Source: SLID01 sp041667545 (GTDB lineage Bacteria > Omnitrophota > Gorgyraeia > Tantalellales > Tantalellaceae). Taken from it: a stretch of DNA of 64,000 bases. The stretch spans positions 1 through 64,000 of the forward strand of contig JBAYES010000003.1 in NCBI GenBank assembly GCA_041667545.1, read 5' to 3'. Numbering within the stretch: position 1 is the first letter of the stretch; every line of letters begins with the position of its first letter. A program made the position numbers and the translations under genes. The notes beneath the pieces are model-generated. The model was not told the origin of the DNA. It saw nothing but the letters and a program-made list of their open reading frames with translations, and searched no databases. Positions 55,978 to 64,000 of the stretch are shown in pieces.

Positions 55978-56085
55978 TCACCTCTTCTTTTTCCCAACCT
56001 TCAACTTCAAAGCCAACTGCTGCTTCCGTTCTCTCTGCAGGCGGGATATGTCTTTTTGACGTCTGGTTATTGTGTGCTTGGTCAT
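55978..56085 (-). CDS. Very small basic peptide
   Basis: 35 aa, ATG at 56085; nearly half Lys/Arg with Gln. Sits in the gap between two membrane protein genes on the same strand, 10 bases from the preceding stop. Possible nucleic-acid-binding peptide; coding status uncertain. Confidence 0.35.
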   Translation of the reverse strand: MTKHTITRRQKDISRLQRERKQQLALKLKVGKKKR

Positions 56086-56094
56086 TATTAAAAA

Positions 56095-56250
56095 TTACAA
56101 CCCTATCATATTTAACAAGGCAAAGATGCCCGCTCCTATAACTACGCCAATTAGTATCTTCCATACATCACTTAATTTTTTATCTACCCCTACCCTTTCT
56201 AATTGCGAAATGATTAAACACGCTAGAATGAACGCTATTACAATCTTCAT
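56095..56250 (-). CDS. Small membrane protein
   Basis: 51 aa, ATG at 56250. Two hydrophobic segments (about 3-16 and 31-49) with a charged hinge. Fits the same strand and spacing as its neighbours. Confidence 0.6.
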   Translation of the reverse strand: MKIVIAFILACLIISQLERVGVDKKLSDVWKILIGVVIGAGIFALLNMIGL

Positions 56251-56351
56251 TATGACTCACCTCACATTCATTGAGTATGTTTCCCCTATTTCACAAGGTC
56301 AGACACTTCACCGTCCCCCACCTGTTCCTTATTGTCGAACATAGACCCTTT

Positions 56352-56534
56352 TTACCTCGGGACAATTATCACCCGTATAGACCCAAGAGCCATCCATATC
56401 AAATAAATACCGTACACAATAAGAGTCAGGTAAATTATTGTTCCTATGACCTTTCCTGTTATCTCACATATCTTTTTGTTACTGAAAATCAGGACAAACA
56501 CGGACAATATCGCAACTACCCAAGTCCAGTCCAT
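56352..56534 (-). CDS. Two-pass membrane protein
   Basis: 60 aa from the ATG at 56534; a longer frame to 56609 overlaps the upstream gene. Two hydrophobic segments cover most of the protein. Confidence 0.55.
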   Translation of the reverse strand: MDWTWVVAILSVFVLIFSNKKICEITGKVIGTIIYLTLIVYGIYLIWMALGSIRVIIVPR

Positions 56535-56574
56535 TCCCTTCACTCTCCACCGATTTATACCAAGCTTGATTAAA

Positions 56575-56937
56575 TTACCCCTTAAGGATAAATAGAACAA
56601 CCGCAACAAGCAACAATACCACTATAAGCCACAATCGCAGAGGTATGCGTAGAGCGATAAAAGCAACAATTAGCGATGGTAACCAGCCCAGCCCTAACCC
56701 AAAGAGAAAACCGTATGTTGCCACACAGTATATATAACATCCCAAGAACACCGCACAAGCAACTGCGACTCTACTAAAATTACCTACACTCTCCCAAAAA
56801 TAAAACTCGTCTATGGAATTATCAACTAACGGAATACCTTCCCCATCGTCTCCCACTAAACTCCCTCCACAATCCAAACATACACCCCAGCTATCATCGT
56901 ATTCTTTTCCGCATTTTGGACATTTTCTCACAAACAC
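56575..56937 (-). CDS. Zinc-ribbon membrane protein
   Basis: 120 aa. N-terminal C-P-K-C ... C-L-D-C zinc ribbon (about 6-23), then an acidic linker and two or three membrane segments (about 52-118). This layout is common in small bacterial membrane proteins of unknown function. Confidence 0.75.
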   Translation of the reverse strand: MFVRKCPKCGKEYDDSWGVCLDCGGSLVGDDGEGIPLVDNSIDEFYFWESVGNFSRVAVACAVFLGCYIYCVATYGFLFGLGLGWLPSLIVAFIALRIPLRLWLIVVLLLVAVVLFILKG

Positions 56938-56951
56938 CTCACACCCCTTCT

Positions 56952-57512
56952 CTACTTTAAAACTTTGAATGACATTACAGCGTTTTCTATCTTTGAAATA
57001 TTTTCATAAAACCCTCTCTCGCTTGAAGTACAAGTTATTCTATAGAGAACACTCCCTCTTCGAATATAGTAATATCGATGTTTAATTTTAACGCTTCGGG
57101 TTGCTTGGTCTAAGTTAGTAAATGTTATATATTTTGCAGGCACTCCTCCAACAATAATCTCCCCCCTATCCACCAAATTAAAATTAGGATAAATCCCAGG
57201 AGCTTGTTGAAAAAAAGCTTTCAGATATTCTTCTATATAATTTTTCCCCTTTGCTTCTATACGACTAATAATAAAATTGTCTATGAAACCATCAATTCTA
57301 TTCCCTTCTGGTGCAGCAAACGCTATTCCTTTCCCTCCCCCACCTACTTCAATATCTTGAACTATCCAATCTAATGGGTAATCGATTTGGAAATTCATTT
57401 TTGGATTTCTATATACCTGTGTAGAGCTATCAGCAAAACAAATACCATTTATTAAAATTAGGGTAATAAAAATAATCAAACTATGTCTCTTCACTTTTTT
57501 CTCCTTATTCAA
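56952..57512 (-). CDS. Secreted PsbP-like protein
   Basis: 186 aa. Signal peptide (about 8-27, ending G-I-C-F-A-D). The mature part starts Y-R-N-P-K-M-N-F-Q-I-D-Y-P-L-D-W, the opening of the PsbP/DUF1795 fold found in exported bacterial proteins. It follows a structured RNA region and an intrinsic hairpin upstream of its start. Confidence 0.75.
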   Translation of the reverse strand: MNKEKKVKRHSLIIFITLILINGICFADSSTQVYRNPKMNFQIDYPLDWIVQDIEVGGGGKGIAFAAPEGNRIDGFIDNFIISRIEAKGKNYIEEYLKAFFQQAPGIYPNFNLVDRGEIIVGGVPAKYITFTNLDQATRSVKIKHRYYYIRRGSVLYRITCTSSERGFYENISKIENAVMSFKVLK

Positions 57513-57518
57513 ACAAAA

Positions 57519-57690
57519 AAGGCAACCTCCCTCACCTCGAGAAAGATTGCCTTAAATAAATAACAAGAGTCTATGCACCATCGCACCCCTTATTAGCTGT
57601 ATCATCGTGACGATACGTCATTATAGCCCTTCAACGGGCATTCCTCAAGGATTTAGTGTCGTTCCAGACACAGACCCCTCCGAGACCCAC
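57519..57690 (-). ncRNA. Candidate structured leader RNA with terminator
   Basis: On the - strand GUCUGUG (near 57675) can pair perfectly with CAUAGAC (near 57572) to close a region containing hairpins GCCC-N6-GGGC and GUAUC-N8-GAUAC. Then AAGGCAA ... UUGCCUU-UUUU follows, a terminator directly before the ribosome site of the secreted protein gene. It could be an attenuating leader or an independent small RNA. I recognise no known riboswitch class. Confidence 0.45.
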
Positions 57691-57730
57691 CTCTAGGGGG
57701 GATTTTTATATTACCTCGGCATTAAAGATT

Positions 57731-57781
57731 AAATAAACGACCGTTTGTTTATTTGCACCCCTCAACACCGTCAGTATACTT
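57731..57781 (+). promoter_or_regulatory. Palindrome and promoter of a leaderless gene
   Basis: A 25-bp palindrome-like box, AAATAAACGACCGTTTGTTTATTTG (written here as AAATAAAC-N8-GTTTATTT), lies at 57731-57755. TTGCAC (57753-57758), 17 bp and TATACT (57776-57781) follow. Transcription would start near 57788, at the ATG itself. The box recurs at 58055-58079. Confidence 0.65.
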
Positions 57782-57787
57782 GTTGTA

Positions 57788-58053
57788 TGGCTAAGTCTCC
57801 TGATTTTATTACGAAGAATAATCTCGATTGGCTTTACAATTTTATCAATTGGTCTGTTGCCTCTGCTATTCTTCTCTTTATCTTTTGCCTAATAGACTAC
57901 TTTTGGGGAAAAGACCCTATAACCGTTAAACAAGGTATCCTTATAATGCTTATAGGCACTCCAGTTTTAGGTCTTTTTCATGTCTTAAGGATAATCATTT
58001 GGAACAATATGATTAAAGCTTGGAAACGCAGTAAAGCAGACCCTTCAGATTAG
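57788..58053 (+). CDS. Two-pass membrane protein, probably leaderless
   Basis: 88 aa from the ATG at 57788; a TTG frame start at 57745 lies in the promoter. Two hydrophobic segments (about 18-38 and 48-72) with charged ends. The only + strand gene of element C. Flanked on both sides by near-identical 25-bp palindromic boxes. No ribosome site, and the promoter places the transcript start at the ATG. Confidence 0.6.
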
Positions 58054-58054
58054 T

Positions 58055-58079
58055 AAATAAACGAACGATTATTTATTTG
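58055..58079. repeat. Second copy of the 25-bp palindromic box
   Basis: Matches 57731-57755 at 22 of 25 positions and follows the stop codon of the leaderless gene directly. The TTGATA just after it is placed like the -35 box after the first copy, but no clear -10 follows. Confidence 0.7.
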
Positions 58080-58504
58080 ATAACATCACAGTTTATGGGT
58101 AGGTGCTAACTACAGGGGAGAATTTCTTACTTTCTGGGGGGTTGCCCCCTTGCGGAGTAGGTTGTATCGCTGGGAGTGGGGCTACGGTAGCCTACAGAAG
58201 AAATAACAGCATTTCTAATACGATACTTGGATAGTCCTGCCTTACCCTAAAAACCCAAATTCATAAAAAAATACGCGAGATATGTGAGACCGATACCAAA
58301 ACTATGACGGTGGCACCCACCCCCACAGGCGACTTAGGTCGGGGCGGCTCTTGGTGCTTATTTGGTGCTTAGAATACCGCCAGAGAGGGTTTGATAGGGG
58401 CGAATTGGTACAAATAGAGCCAAATTGGGTTATCTAATGTTTATAGGGGGTTCAGCGTATAGTGCAGTGTTTTCGGGGGTTACGGAGAATCAGCCTGTTC
58501 GTCT
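58080..58504. other. Right-end noncoding region of element C
   Basis: No gene found. It contains GC-rich hairpin-forming stretches (for example GGGGGTTGCCCCC near 58136 and GGCTAC-G-GTAGCC near 58184), the right integrase arm-type site and about 130 bp of AT-rich DNA before the attachment core. Most likely the attP arm region. Confidence 0.5.
58352..58375. other. Integrase arm-type site pair, right
   Basis: Two direct GGTGCTT boxes 11 bp apart within TGGTGCTT-A-TTTGGTGCTT; 22 of 24 positions match the left pair at 48689-48712. About 130 bp from the right attachment core. Confidence 0.65.
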
Positions 58505-58545
58505 TAGCAAACCGTTGCCTTCAGCCAGCTCAGCCACCTCTCCGT
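58505..58545 (-). repeat. tRNA-Ser 5'-half remnant, right attachment repeat of element C
   Basis: Exact 41-bp copy of the 5' half of tRNA-Ser(GCU), from its first base to the anticodon loop; beyond it the sequence is unrelated. It marks the right end of element C and is the original 5' end of the chromosomal tRNA gene, separated from its 3' half by the insertion. Confidence 0.9.
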
Positions 58546-58585
58546 TCTTCTTCGCCCTACAACCCTTTAACTACTGGTAGGGCTT

Positions 58586-58618
58586 CGAAGGAACTATCAT
58601 ATGTTCCTGCGAAGCTGT
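58586..58618. other. Chromosomal hairpin near the former tRNA promoter
   Basis: CTTCGAAGGAAC and GTTCCTGCGAAG form a 12-bp stem with one mismatch and an 8-base loop. It may be a REP-type element or processing site. No U-run. Function unknown. Confidence 0.4.
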
Positions 58619-58779
58619 ACCAGCGGTCCTACTTGTTTTCCGGCGAAGCAGAACACCTCTCCTCACCATATCGCAACTATTTCTACAAATCGCCCCATGG
58701 AGCTATGGCGATAAAACCTACAGCTTTGGATTTTAGCATACTTTAACGTATTTGAGAAGTATTTCTGAAAACCCCCGAA

Positions 58780-58850
58780 TTGACTCACATTAAATGTTAC
58801 CGAAGGCAGAAGAAAATTGAATCGTTGACTCAAAATTAATGTTACCGAAG
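58780..58850. repeat. Two tandem 26-bp repeats downstream of the giant gene
   Basis: TTGACTCA-N2-TTAA-type units at 58780-58805 and 58825-58850 share 23 of 26 positions, both ending ATGTTACCGAAG, with a 45-bp period. Apart from the tRNA remnant, hairpin and these repeats, 58546-58891 holds nothing I can identify. Confidence 0.6.
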
Positions 58851-58891
58851 AATACACCCTCTATATGATTCTGGGCATAAAACAACTTGTG

Positions 58892-61800
58892 TTAAAGTGA
58901 ACGGTCTATCGCTTCCCAGGCGGCGCGTTGATTAGCGATATCCTGCCATTCTGCCAGCTGGATCGTTATAACGCTCCCGGGAGCGAAAAGACGCTTAATT
59001 ATGTCCCTGGGGTCCTCTTCCCCGTCCAGCATAGCGGTAAGAAGGTAAAGAAGACCGCGGTAGTTATTTTCGTCCTGTTTAGCCTCGGATGAAAGCCTGT
59101 CATACTCCAGCATATTGAACCCAAGCCCGAAAAGTGAAACAAGATCGGGGTCTTCTCCCGAGTCAATTATCTGGAACACTATTCTCTCATCTTGCAGAGA
59201 AACCATCCGGCCGTCTATCTCTTCATATTTGAGAAATTTTTCTGCGCTTTCGGGCACCATTATAACGGCGCGGCCGACCCAGTCTTTGTTCTCAGGAAGG
59301 TCAAGAGCTGATATACAGCTATCTACAGCCTCTCCTATGACCCGGGGAAGATCATGTTCGGTATAAAATTCCTTTATGTCCGACCGCGCGAAAAGTTTAT
59401 ACGGGAACTGGCCGAGATTCTTTATTATGCGCTGTATGTGTCCTCTTGCTCCGTTAACTCTCCCCACCTGGACTACCTGACTCACAACGTTAAAATGCCC
59501 GGTCTTATGGTAATTCGACATCCCTTCCACCATACATCCTGTCCGCAGGGCCATGCGAAATTCAGCTCGCCTCTCTATCGGCTGCTTCTTGATCTCCGCT
59601 TTAATACGAGAAATACCCTCAATGCCGCCGCTCTTTTTTATGCTGTCCAACATTCCCCCAGTAAGGGCCAGGCGATCGAGCCTCTCCGCTTCAAATAGCG
59701 GGAGCAGACCATCCAGAGGCCCTTCGAGTCTCGGGGCGGCCCGGTTCGCAATGTGAGTTTGAAGTCCGGACGGGTCCATATCATTGAAAACTCCGGGTTC
59801 TTCTATACGATATATACCTGTACCCCTCACCGTACTTGTCCCCGGATAAACTATATCGGGCTCTTTTGCTTTCTCGTCGGATACCAGTATATCTTCAGTA
59901 GGCTCCGTAATAAGTATGGCGCCTTCTTCGGCTATGGAAAATATGTTGGAAAGCGCTATAAAGTTCCTTATCCGAGGTTCCTTTGCCTTTTCTTGAGCAT
60001 CACGGCCGACTACCCTCGAATAATAAGATGTCAGGTAATACACATTACGGAAAAAGATAAAATCGGCTGTCCTCCCATAATTTTCAAAAGCGTCTTTCCG
60101 CACCTCCGCCATCCCTTCTCTGTCAAGAACATTGACCCTGCACGGTTTTATTGTAAGGCTTTCTAATCCGTGCTCTGTTAGAGGAGAAAGGGCTTCTGTG
60201 AACTTATGCCCTCTTGCCGCCCCGTCGGATATCGGGATCAGGCTCTGATCCGCCTCCATAGCGTAAGCGACGACCGACCAGTCCGATCTTTTCTCCCCAG
60301 ATTTATCGAGTTCTTTAAGAAACATTGCGAGAGTCTCCCTAAGCTCAACAGGCTCCCTGCCTATGCCAATAAAATGTAGCACTATCCGTTTCTGAAGGTT
60401 CGGATCGTTTTTCGTCCTAAGTATGAATTCCCTCAATTCGGATGAGAGTTTCTCTTTCTGGGCGGCCAATCTCATGTCCACTCCGTGGTCCGGAAGCCCG
60501 TACGCGAAGGCCATAGCCCCGGGATTGTAGCTGAGAAGGCGGTCGGCAAGATAAGCATCTTTCGCATCTTCCAGGCCCAGATCTCTCAAATGACCTCTAA
60601 GCGCGCCTATCTCTTGCGGGGCTCGACCTTTAAGAACGGTTATTTCGATCTCGTCGGGTGAGGTTTCCGCGGAGCCGGGCGTCAAGTCCGTACTGGGAGA
60701 GACTATTTCTGTTTTTTCAGGCTTTCCTTCCGACGCGGGAGGTGCCATTGTTTTGGCTCCGGCAGGTACGGGCTTATCCGACAAAACGGGATCCTCCGCG
60801 GGAGTACCATGATATCTTTCTATTCTTGTATCAGCTCCGAAACCAGTCACATATAGGGGATCGGGGTCGCCCGCCATTACCCCGATAGGATTGACAAACT
60901 GATCTGTCCCCGTACGGGTCTCCTTTCCAGCTATAAAAGCTTCATTTACAGGTTCACCTTCTCTGTCCTGGGCATTTATCAGCTTAAGGGGATTATCCAA
61001 TATCTTTCTCAAAAAGTCAGTTTCGCGCTTGTCCGTTACGTTAAGCGCTACAAATTTCTTGCCGTCCTCTCTTGCCCATTTAGCGAACAGGTTGTACGTG
61101 TTCTCTATTATCCGCCGGTGTTTCTCCCTGTCTTTGTCTTTGGCGGACAGAGAGACGATCTGCCTGTCTATGGCTTTAAACTTAGTATCCTGCTGAGAAG
61201 AAGAAAGCGCGATAGGATTCGCCCAGCCTATGCGTTCTTCTTCGATATATATGTCGTATTTCCCCGTCCTTTCCGGGTCGGCCTTCATAGTTATGGTCCC
61301 GTACCGGTTTTGCGGCGACAGATCCCTGAAAGTTACGCTTACAAATTTGTCATTATCGTGGATATATCTCTCGATAAGATTGCCGCTTTTATCAACGACA
61401 AAATGCCTGTGACCATGCTTATCCCTTATGGTCAAGTGCCCCGGGAACTCAATACCGGGCCGGTTGACCGAGATCTCAAGTTCCGTTTTCTCTATCCGGG
61501 AAAGCCTTTTCAGAATCCTTTCACTCACTTTGCCATCCGTTGTGAACAATCGTTTAAGATAGAACTTCACGATACTTTCTTTAATGCCGGGGAATATCTC
61601 TGTCAGTGAGGCGGGATTTAGGGTTTCTCGAAGGACAGCGAATGTCCCGTAAGCGAAGACCGCGGCGGTAATGAACATAATAACCGCTCCGGCCAGCATA
61701 AGCCCCATACCTCCACTTGCGCCCATCTCCGCTATGGCCTTCCCGGTTAAAAATAACGCCGGCCCGGCGGCGGAATAGAGTACGGGAACCCGCATCGTCT

Positions 61801-64000
61801 GCTCTTCGCTAACGACCGGCCTTACCAGAGCGGGTTCGGAAATTATCTTTTTGAGCGTACCCTCTTCAGTTTTTTCGAAAACCGCCACTATATCGGGCAG
61901 ATGGAAGACCTTAGACCGATTATGAATCTGGCACAGAGCCGGCTCGTGTATTTTTTCATTGTCGGGTAAAAACCCGGCTTCTTCCAACATCATCAAATCC
62001 CGGGCATCGAGAACCAGTACCTTGTCTCCCGGTCTCAATTTATCTAGTATCTTGAGCAAAGCCCCTTTACCCGCCTCAGGACTATCCGGCGGAGCGTACT
62101 TACGACTGTACCGGCCAAAACCCTTCATTACTAACACGGGAGTACCCTTTATCTGGGACATATCCGGATAATCTGACATGGAAAAAGCATCACGCTTTTC
62201 ATCGTAAGCACTCTTTATTACGCTACTTCCATCAGGCCCATCCGATAACTTCAATTCGGCTATTTTCAGCAATTCTACAGCCCTCTCAAAATCCTTGGGA
62301 TCATTGTTGACAGGATAGATACTGCCGTGTCTTGCGGGGAAAGGATCCAGACCCGCAAAAGGATAGATAAAAACCGGATCTTCCCCCAAGAGAGGTACAA
62401 TACCTTTGATGAGTTTGTCATAGCCTCTGAGGCGATCCTTCACTATATCCCCATCATCTACCCACACCACATCCGCGGGATCATTCCTTTCCGACCCCAG
62501 AGGGCCGGAATAAATAAGTGAACTGTCCGGCGTAAAATTCACGGTTTCCTTATATTCTTCGATAGTCTGCATGGCTCTTACAACATTCAAGTGTATGGTA
62601 TCCGAAATCGACTCGAAATCGGCTTTTCGTATCTCGATCTTCCGCATCAACCGCCTTGTCGTTTTAAAGATCAAAGTCCCTATAACGATCAGAGCGGGGC
62701 CAGCCACCATAGCCATGCCTCCGTAATGCCAGGAAACCAATATCGCCCCGGCTATTGAGGAAAGTGTGATAATTGTCCGCGCGGCCGGGCCCGGATCCGC
62801 GGTCCATACTTCAGTCCGCGCTCTTTTGACGAGATCGTCAAGAACGTTGAGTTTTTCTTCATCGCCATGCGCAAAAAGTTCCCCGAGCTGTTTTTCGATG
62901 TCCTCATCCAGATCTTTTTTCTCGATAATAGATCTGATATGCTTCAGCGCGTCACGCAAATATTTAAGTGCTCTCTCGTCAGCATATTCATTTACTTCAA
63001 GTTCGTCGATCTCTGCCTGTATGTTCTGTTCCGTCAGGCTAAGAAAATCGAATTCTCCCCGGATATGGAACTGTTCTATGTCCTTGATCCTTACTAACTG
63101 CCGTATTCGATCCTCCCCTTTTTCAATTTCTTGTAGTTGCAATCCGATAAAACTGTCTTTATCTTTACGCGAACCGGGGAAAGCCCTTTCGAGACTGATC
63201 TTAACCGCGAACAGTTCTTCCCGCATACGAGCAAGAAGTTTGCTTCTGTAAAATACCGCCTGACGCGACAACTCTTCATAACTGGGATCCAACAAAGACG
63301 GAGACTGATATGGGTTTTCATCCTTTCGGGCAAGATCTTCTTGCGGCCACACCGGTAGTAATCCCATACCCGCCAGTAAAGTCCCGGGAGCCGCTGTTCC
63401 CGCGAACCCGCCGAAGAGTCCGGTAAGCCACCCGAGCGACGGCAGAGCGTCCCCCGCGAAATACAGATACGTCCTGAGGAACTCCGCCGGGCCGAGGAAA
63501 CTTATGCCGAAAACCGCCGCTGTAGCGATAATTCCCGTAAGAGCCGTAATACTAAGAACTGTCAGGAACTCTAGTCCCGCGACCCCGGCATCTGGAGGAT
63601 CTCTTCCGGAGCTTTGCTTGCGGATACCCACAGGAGTTTTCATTGCTACAGACGAGGGCTCGCCCTCAAATGATCCTGGATCGGGGATCACACAGTCAAC
63701 TGGTTCGGGGGCTCCCTTTACCGCCTCTTCCCAAGGCCACCTAAAAGGTTCATTGTCTTTGAGTCCTGCGCGTATCTCATTTATCTGTCGCGATGTCAGC
63801 GTTAAAGAAGGCTGTTTAAATCTTTTCTCGATTATGACATCGGATGAAATCTCTTCCATTGGAATTATTATCCCGTCAATCTCATCATAACTCCCCTCAT
63901 ACAACCTGCCTCCTTTTATAACGAAAAGGGGCATTTTGTATTTATTAAGCATTTTAAATATCTCTTCATGGCCTACTATATCCGACGGCCCCCCTTTATG
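58892..64000 (-). CDS. Giant multidomain membrane protein (partial, N-terminus outside window)
   Basis: The frame is open to the window edge: 16 more codons precede the Met at 63952, so at least 1702 residues exist and the N-terminus is missing. Hydrophobic segments occur near residues 145-170, 185-205, 410-445 and 755-790 (counted from that Met), with a charged coiled-coil region about 240-390. A stretch around 1190-1420 (L-H-F-I-G-I-G-R-E-P-V-E-L then D-F-I-F-F-R-N-V-Y-Y-L-T) faintly resembles a CheR-type methyltransferase. I do not recognise the whole. Resident chromosome; not part of element C. Confidence 0.8.
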   Translation of the reverse strand, partial: HKGGPSDIVGHEEIFKMLNKYKMPLFVIKGGRLYEGSYDEIDGIIIPMEEISSDVIIEKRFKQPSLTLTSRQINEIRAGLKDNEPFRWPWEEAVKGAPEPVDCVIPDPGSFEGEPSSVAMKTPVGIRKQSSGRDPPDAGVAGLEFLTVLSITALTGIIATAAVFGISFLGPAEFLRTYLYFAGDALPSLGWLTGLFGGFAGTAAPGTLLAGMGLLPVWPQEDLARKDENPYQSPSLLDPSYEELSRQAVFYRSKLLARMREELFAVKISLERAFPGSRKDKDSFIGLQLQEIEKGEDRIRQLVRIKDIEQFHIRGEFDFLSLTEQNIQAEIDELEVNEYADERALKYLRDALKHIRSIIEKKDLDEDIEKQLGELFAHGDEEKLNVLDDLVKRARTEVWTADPGPAARTIITLSSIAGAILVSWHYGGMAMVAGPALIVIGTLIFKTTRRLMRKIEIRKADFESISDTIHLNVVRAMQTIEEYKETVNFTPDSSLIYSGPLGSERNDPADVVWVDDGDIVKDRLRGYDKLIKGIVPLLGEDPVFIYPFAGLDPFPARHGSIYPVNNDPKDFERAVELLKIAELKLSDGPDGSSVIKSAYDEKRDAFSMSDYPDMSQIKGTPVLVMKGFGRYSRKYAPPDSPEAGKGALLKILDKLRPGDKVLVLDARDLMMLEEAGFLPDNEKIHEPALCQIHNRSKVFHLPDIVAVFEKTEEGTLKKIISEPALVRPVVSEEQTMRVPVLYSAAGPALFLTGKAIAEMGASGGMGLMLAGAVIMFITAAVFAYGTFAVLRETLNPASLTEIFPGIKESIVKFYLKRLFTTDGKVSERILKRLSRIEKTELEISVNRPGIEFPGHLTIRDKHGHRHFVVDKSGNLIERYIHDNDKFVSVTFRDLSPQNRYGTITMKADPERTGKYDIYIEEERIGWANPIALSSSQQDTKFKAIDRQIVSLSAKDKDREKHRRIIENTYNLFAKWAREDGKKFVALNVTDKRETDFLRKILDNPLKLINAQDREGEPVNEAFIAGKETRTGTDQFVNPIGVMAGDPDPLYVTGFGADTRIERYHGTPAEDPVLSDKPVPAGAKTMAPPASEGKPEKTEIVSPSTDLTPGSAETSPDEIEITVLKGRAPQEIGALRGHLRDLGLEDAKDAYLADRLLSYNPGAMAFAYGLPDHGVDMRLAAQKEKLSSELREFILRTKNDPNLQKRIVLHFIGIGREPVELRETLAMFLKELDKSGEKRSDWSVVAYAMEADQSLIPISDGAARGHKFTEALSPLTEHGLESLTIKPCRVNVLDREGMAEVRKDAFENYGRTADFIFFRNVYYLTSYYSRVVGRDAQEKAKEPRIRNFIALSNIFSIAEEGAILITEPTEDILVSDEKAKEPDIVYPGTSTVRGTGIYRIEEPGVFNDMDPSGLQTHIANRAAPRLEGPLDGLLPLFEAERLDRLALTGGMLDSIKKSGGIEGISRIKAEIKKQPIERRAEFRMALRTGCMVEGMSNYHKTGHFNVVSQVVQVGRVNGARGHIQRIIKNLGQFPYKLFARSDIKEFYTEHDLPRVIGEAVDSCISALDLPENKDWVGRAVIMVPESAEKFLKYEEIDGRMVSLQDERIVFQIIDSGEDPDLVSLFGLGFNMLEYDRLSSEAKQDENNYRGLLYLLTAMLDGEEDPRDIIKRLFAPGSVITIQLAEWQDIANQRAAWEAIDRSL

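Noticed and set aside
55961..56164. 67-aa reading frame in the element C membrane gene run
   Set aside because: It conflicts with the better-supported 56095-56250 gene and the basic peptide frame, and its composition is not protein-like.
58780..58850. Insertion sequence ends or a small CRISPR
   Set aside because: Only two direct, imperfect copies 45 bp apart, with no transposase or spacers between.

Overview
The window looks like a bacterial chromosome in which three mobile elements are stacked on one tRNA-Ser(GCU) gene. Only the far right (about 58.55-64 kb) looks like resident chromosome. It carries the 3' part of a very large multi-membrane-segment protein of a style I associate with candidate-phylum bacteria such as Omnitrophota; that taxonomic guess is an inference. 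Promoters (TTGACA-17-TATAAT type), AGGAGG ribosome sites, the CCA-encoding tRNA and lambda-like phage genes are all ordinary bacterial features.

Element A (1 to about 6379) is the right end of a prophage. It has two late-type genes, a primase-helicase whose 3' end overlaps a candidate iteron origin with a DnaA box, a small DUF5659-like gene, an irregular roughly 0.8 kb repeat array, and a large serine recombinase (LSR) on the + strand.

Element B (about 6374-48529) is a complete-looking lambda-like siphophage with the same architecture and a closely related LSR. Its left 12 kb is a leftward defence operon: a ribbon-helix-helix regulator with a strong palindromic operator, a C5-cytosine methyltransferase, an NgoFVII-like PLD nuclease, a Z1 ATPase, an HNH nuclease and Vsr, a second methyltransferase, a MORC/GHKL ATPase fused to a TIR-like domain, a second GHKL ATPase and two more HNH proteins. 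To its right, also leftward, are the virion genes: fibre, gpJ, gpK, gpL, tape measure, frameshifted tail chaperones, tail tube, capsid, protease, portal and terminase. A reverse-oriented DUF4238 gene interrupts them. A ParB-methyltransferase, a replication gene with embedded iterons between two DnaA boxes, and a sigma-like factor follow. The LSR reads straight into the 3' end of tRNA-Ser.

Element C (48577 to about 58545, roughly 9.9 kb) is bounded by a 41-bp direct repeat of the 5' half of tRNA-Ser. It carries a tyrosine integrase, an RHH protein, an excisionase-like protein, a RepA-like ATPase with repeated boxes at its 3' end, a MerR-like regulator with its operators, and about a dozen small membrane, secreted or zinc-ribbon proteins. 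It has no virion genes. Near-identical paired integrase arm-type sites lie next to both ends. It resembles a satellite or integrative element.

Together: two LSR prophages are attached at the 3' (CCA) end of the tRNA gene and one tyrosine-integrase element at its anticodon loop. Each element carries repeated boxes at the 3' end of its replication gene, and the middle prophage brings a large restriction-type defence cargo.
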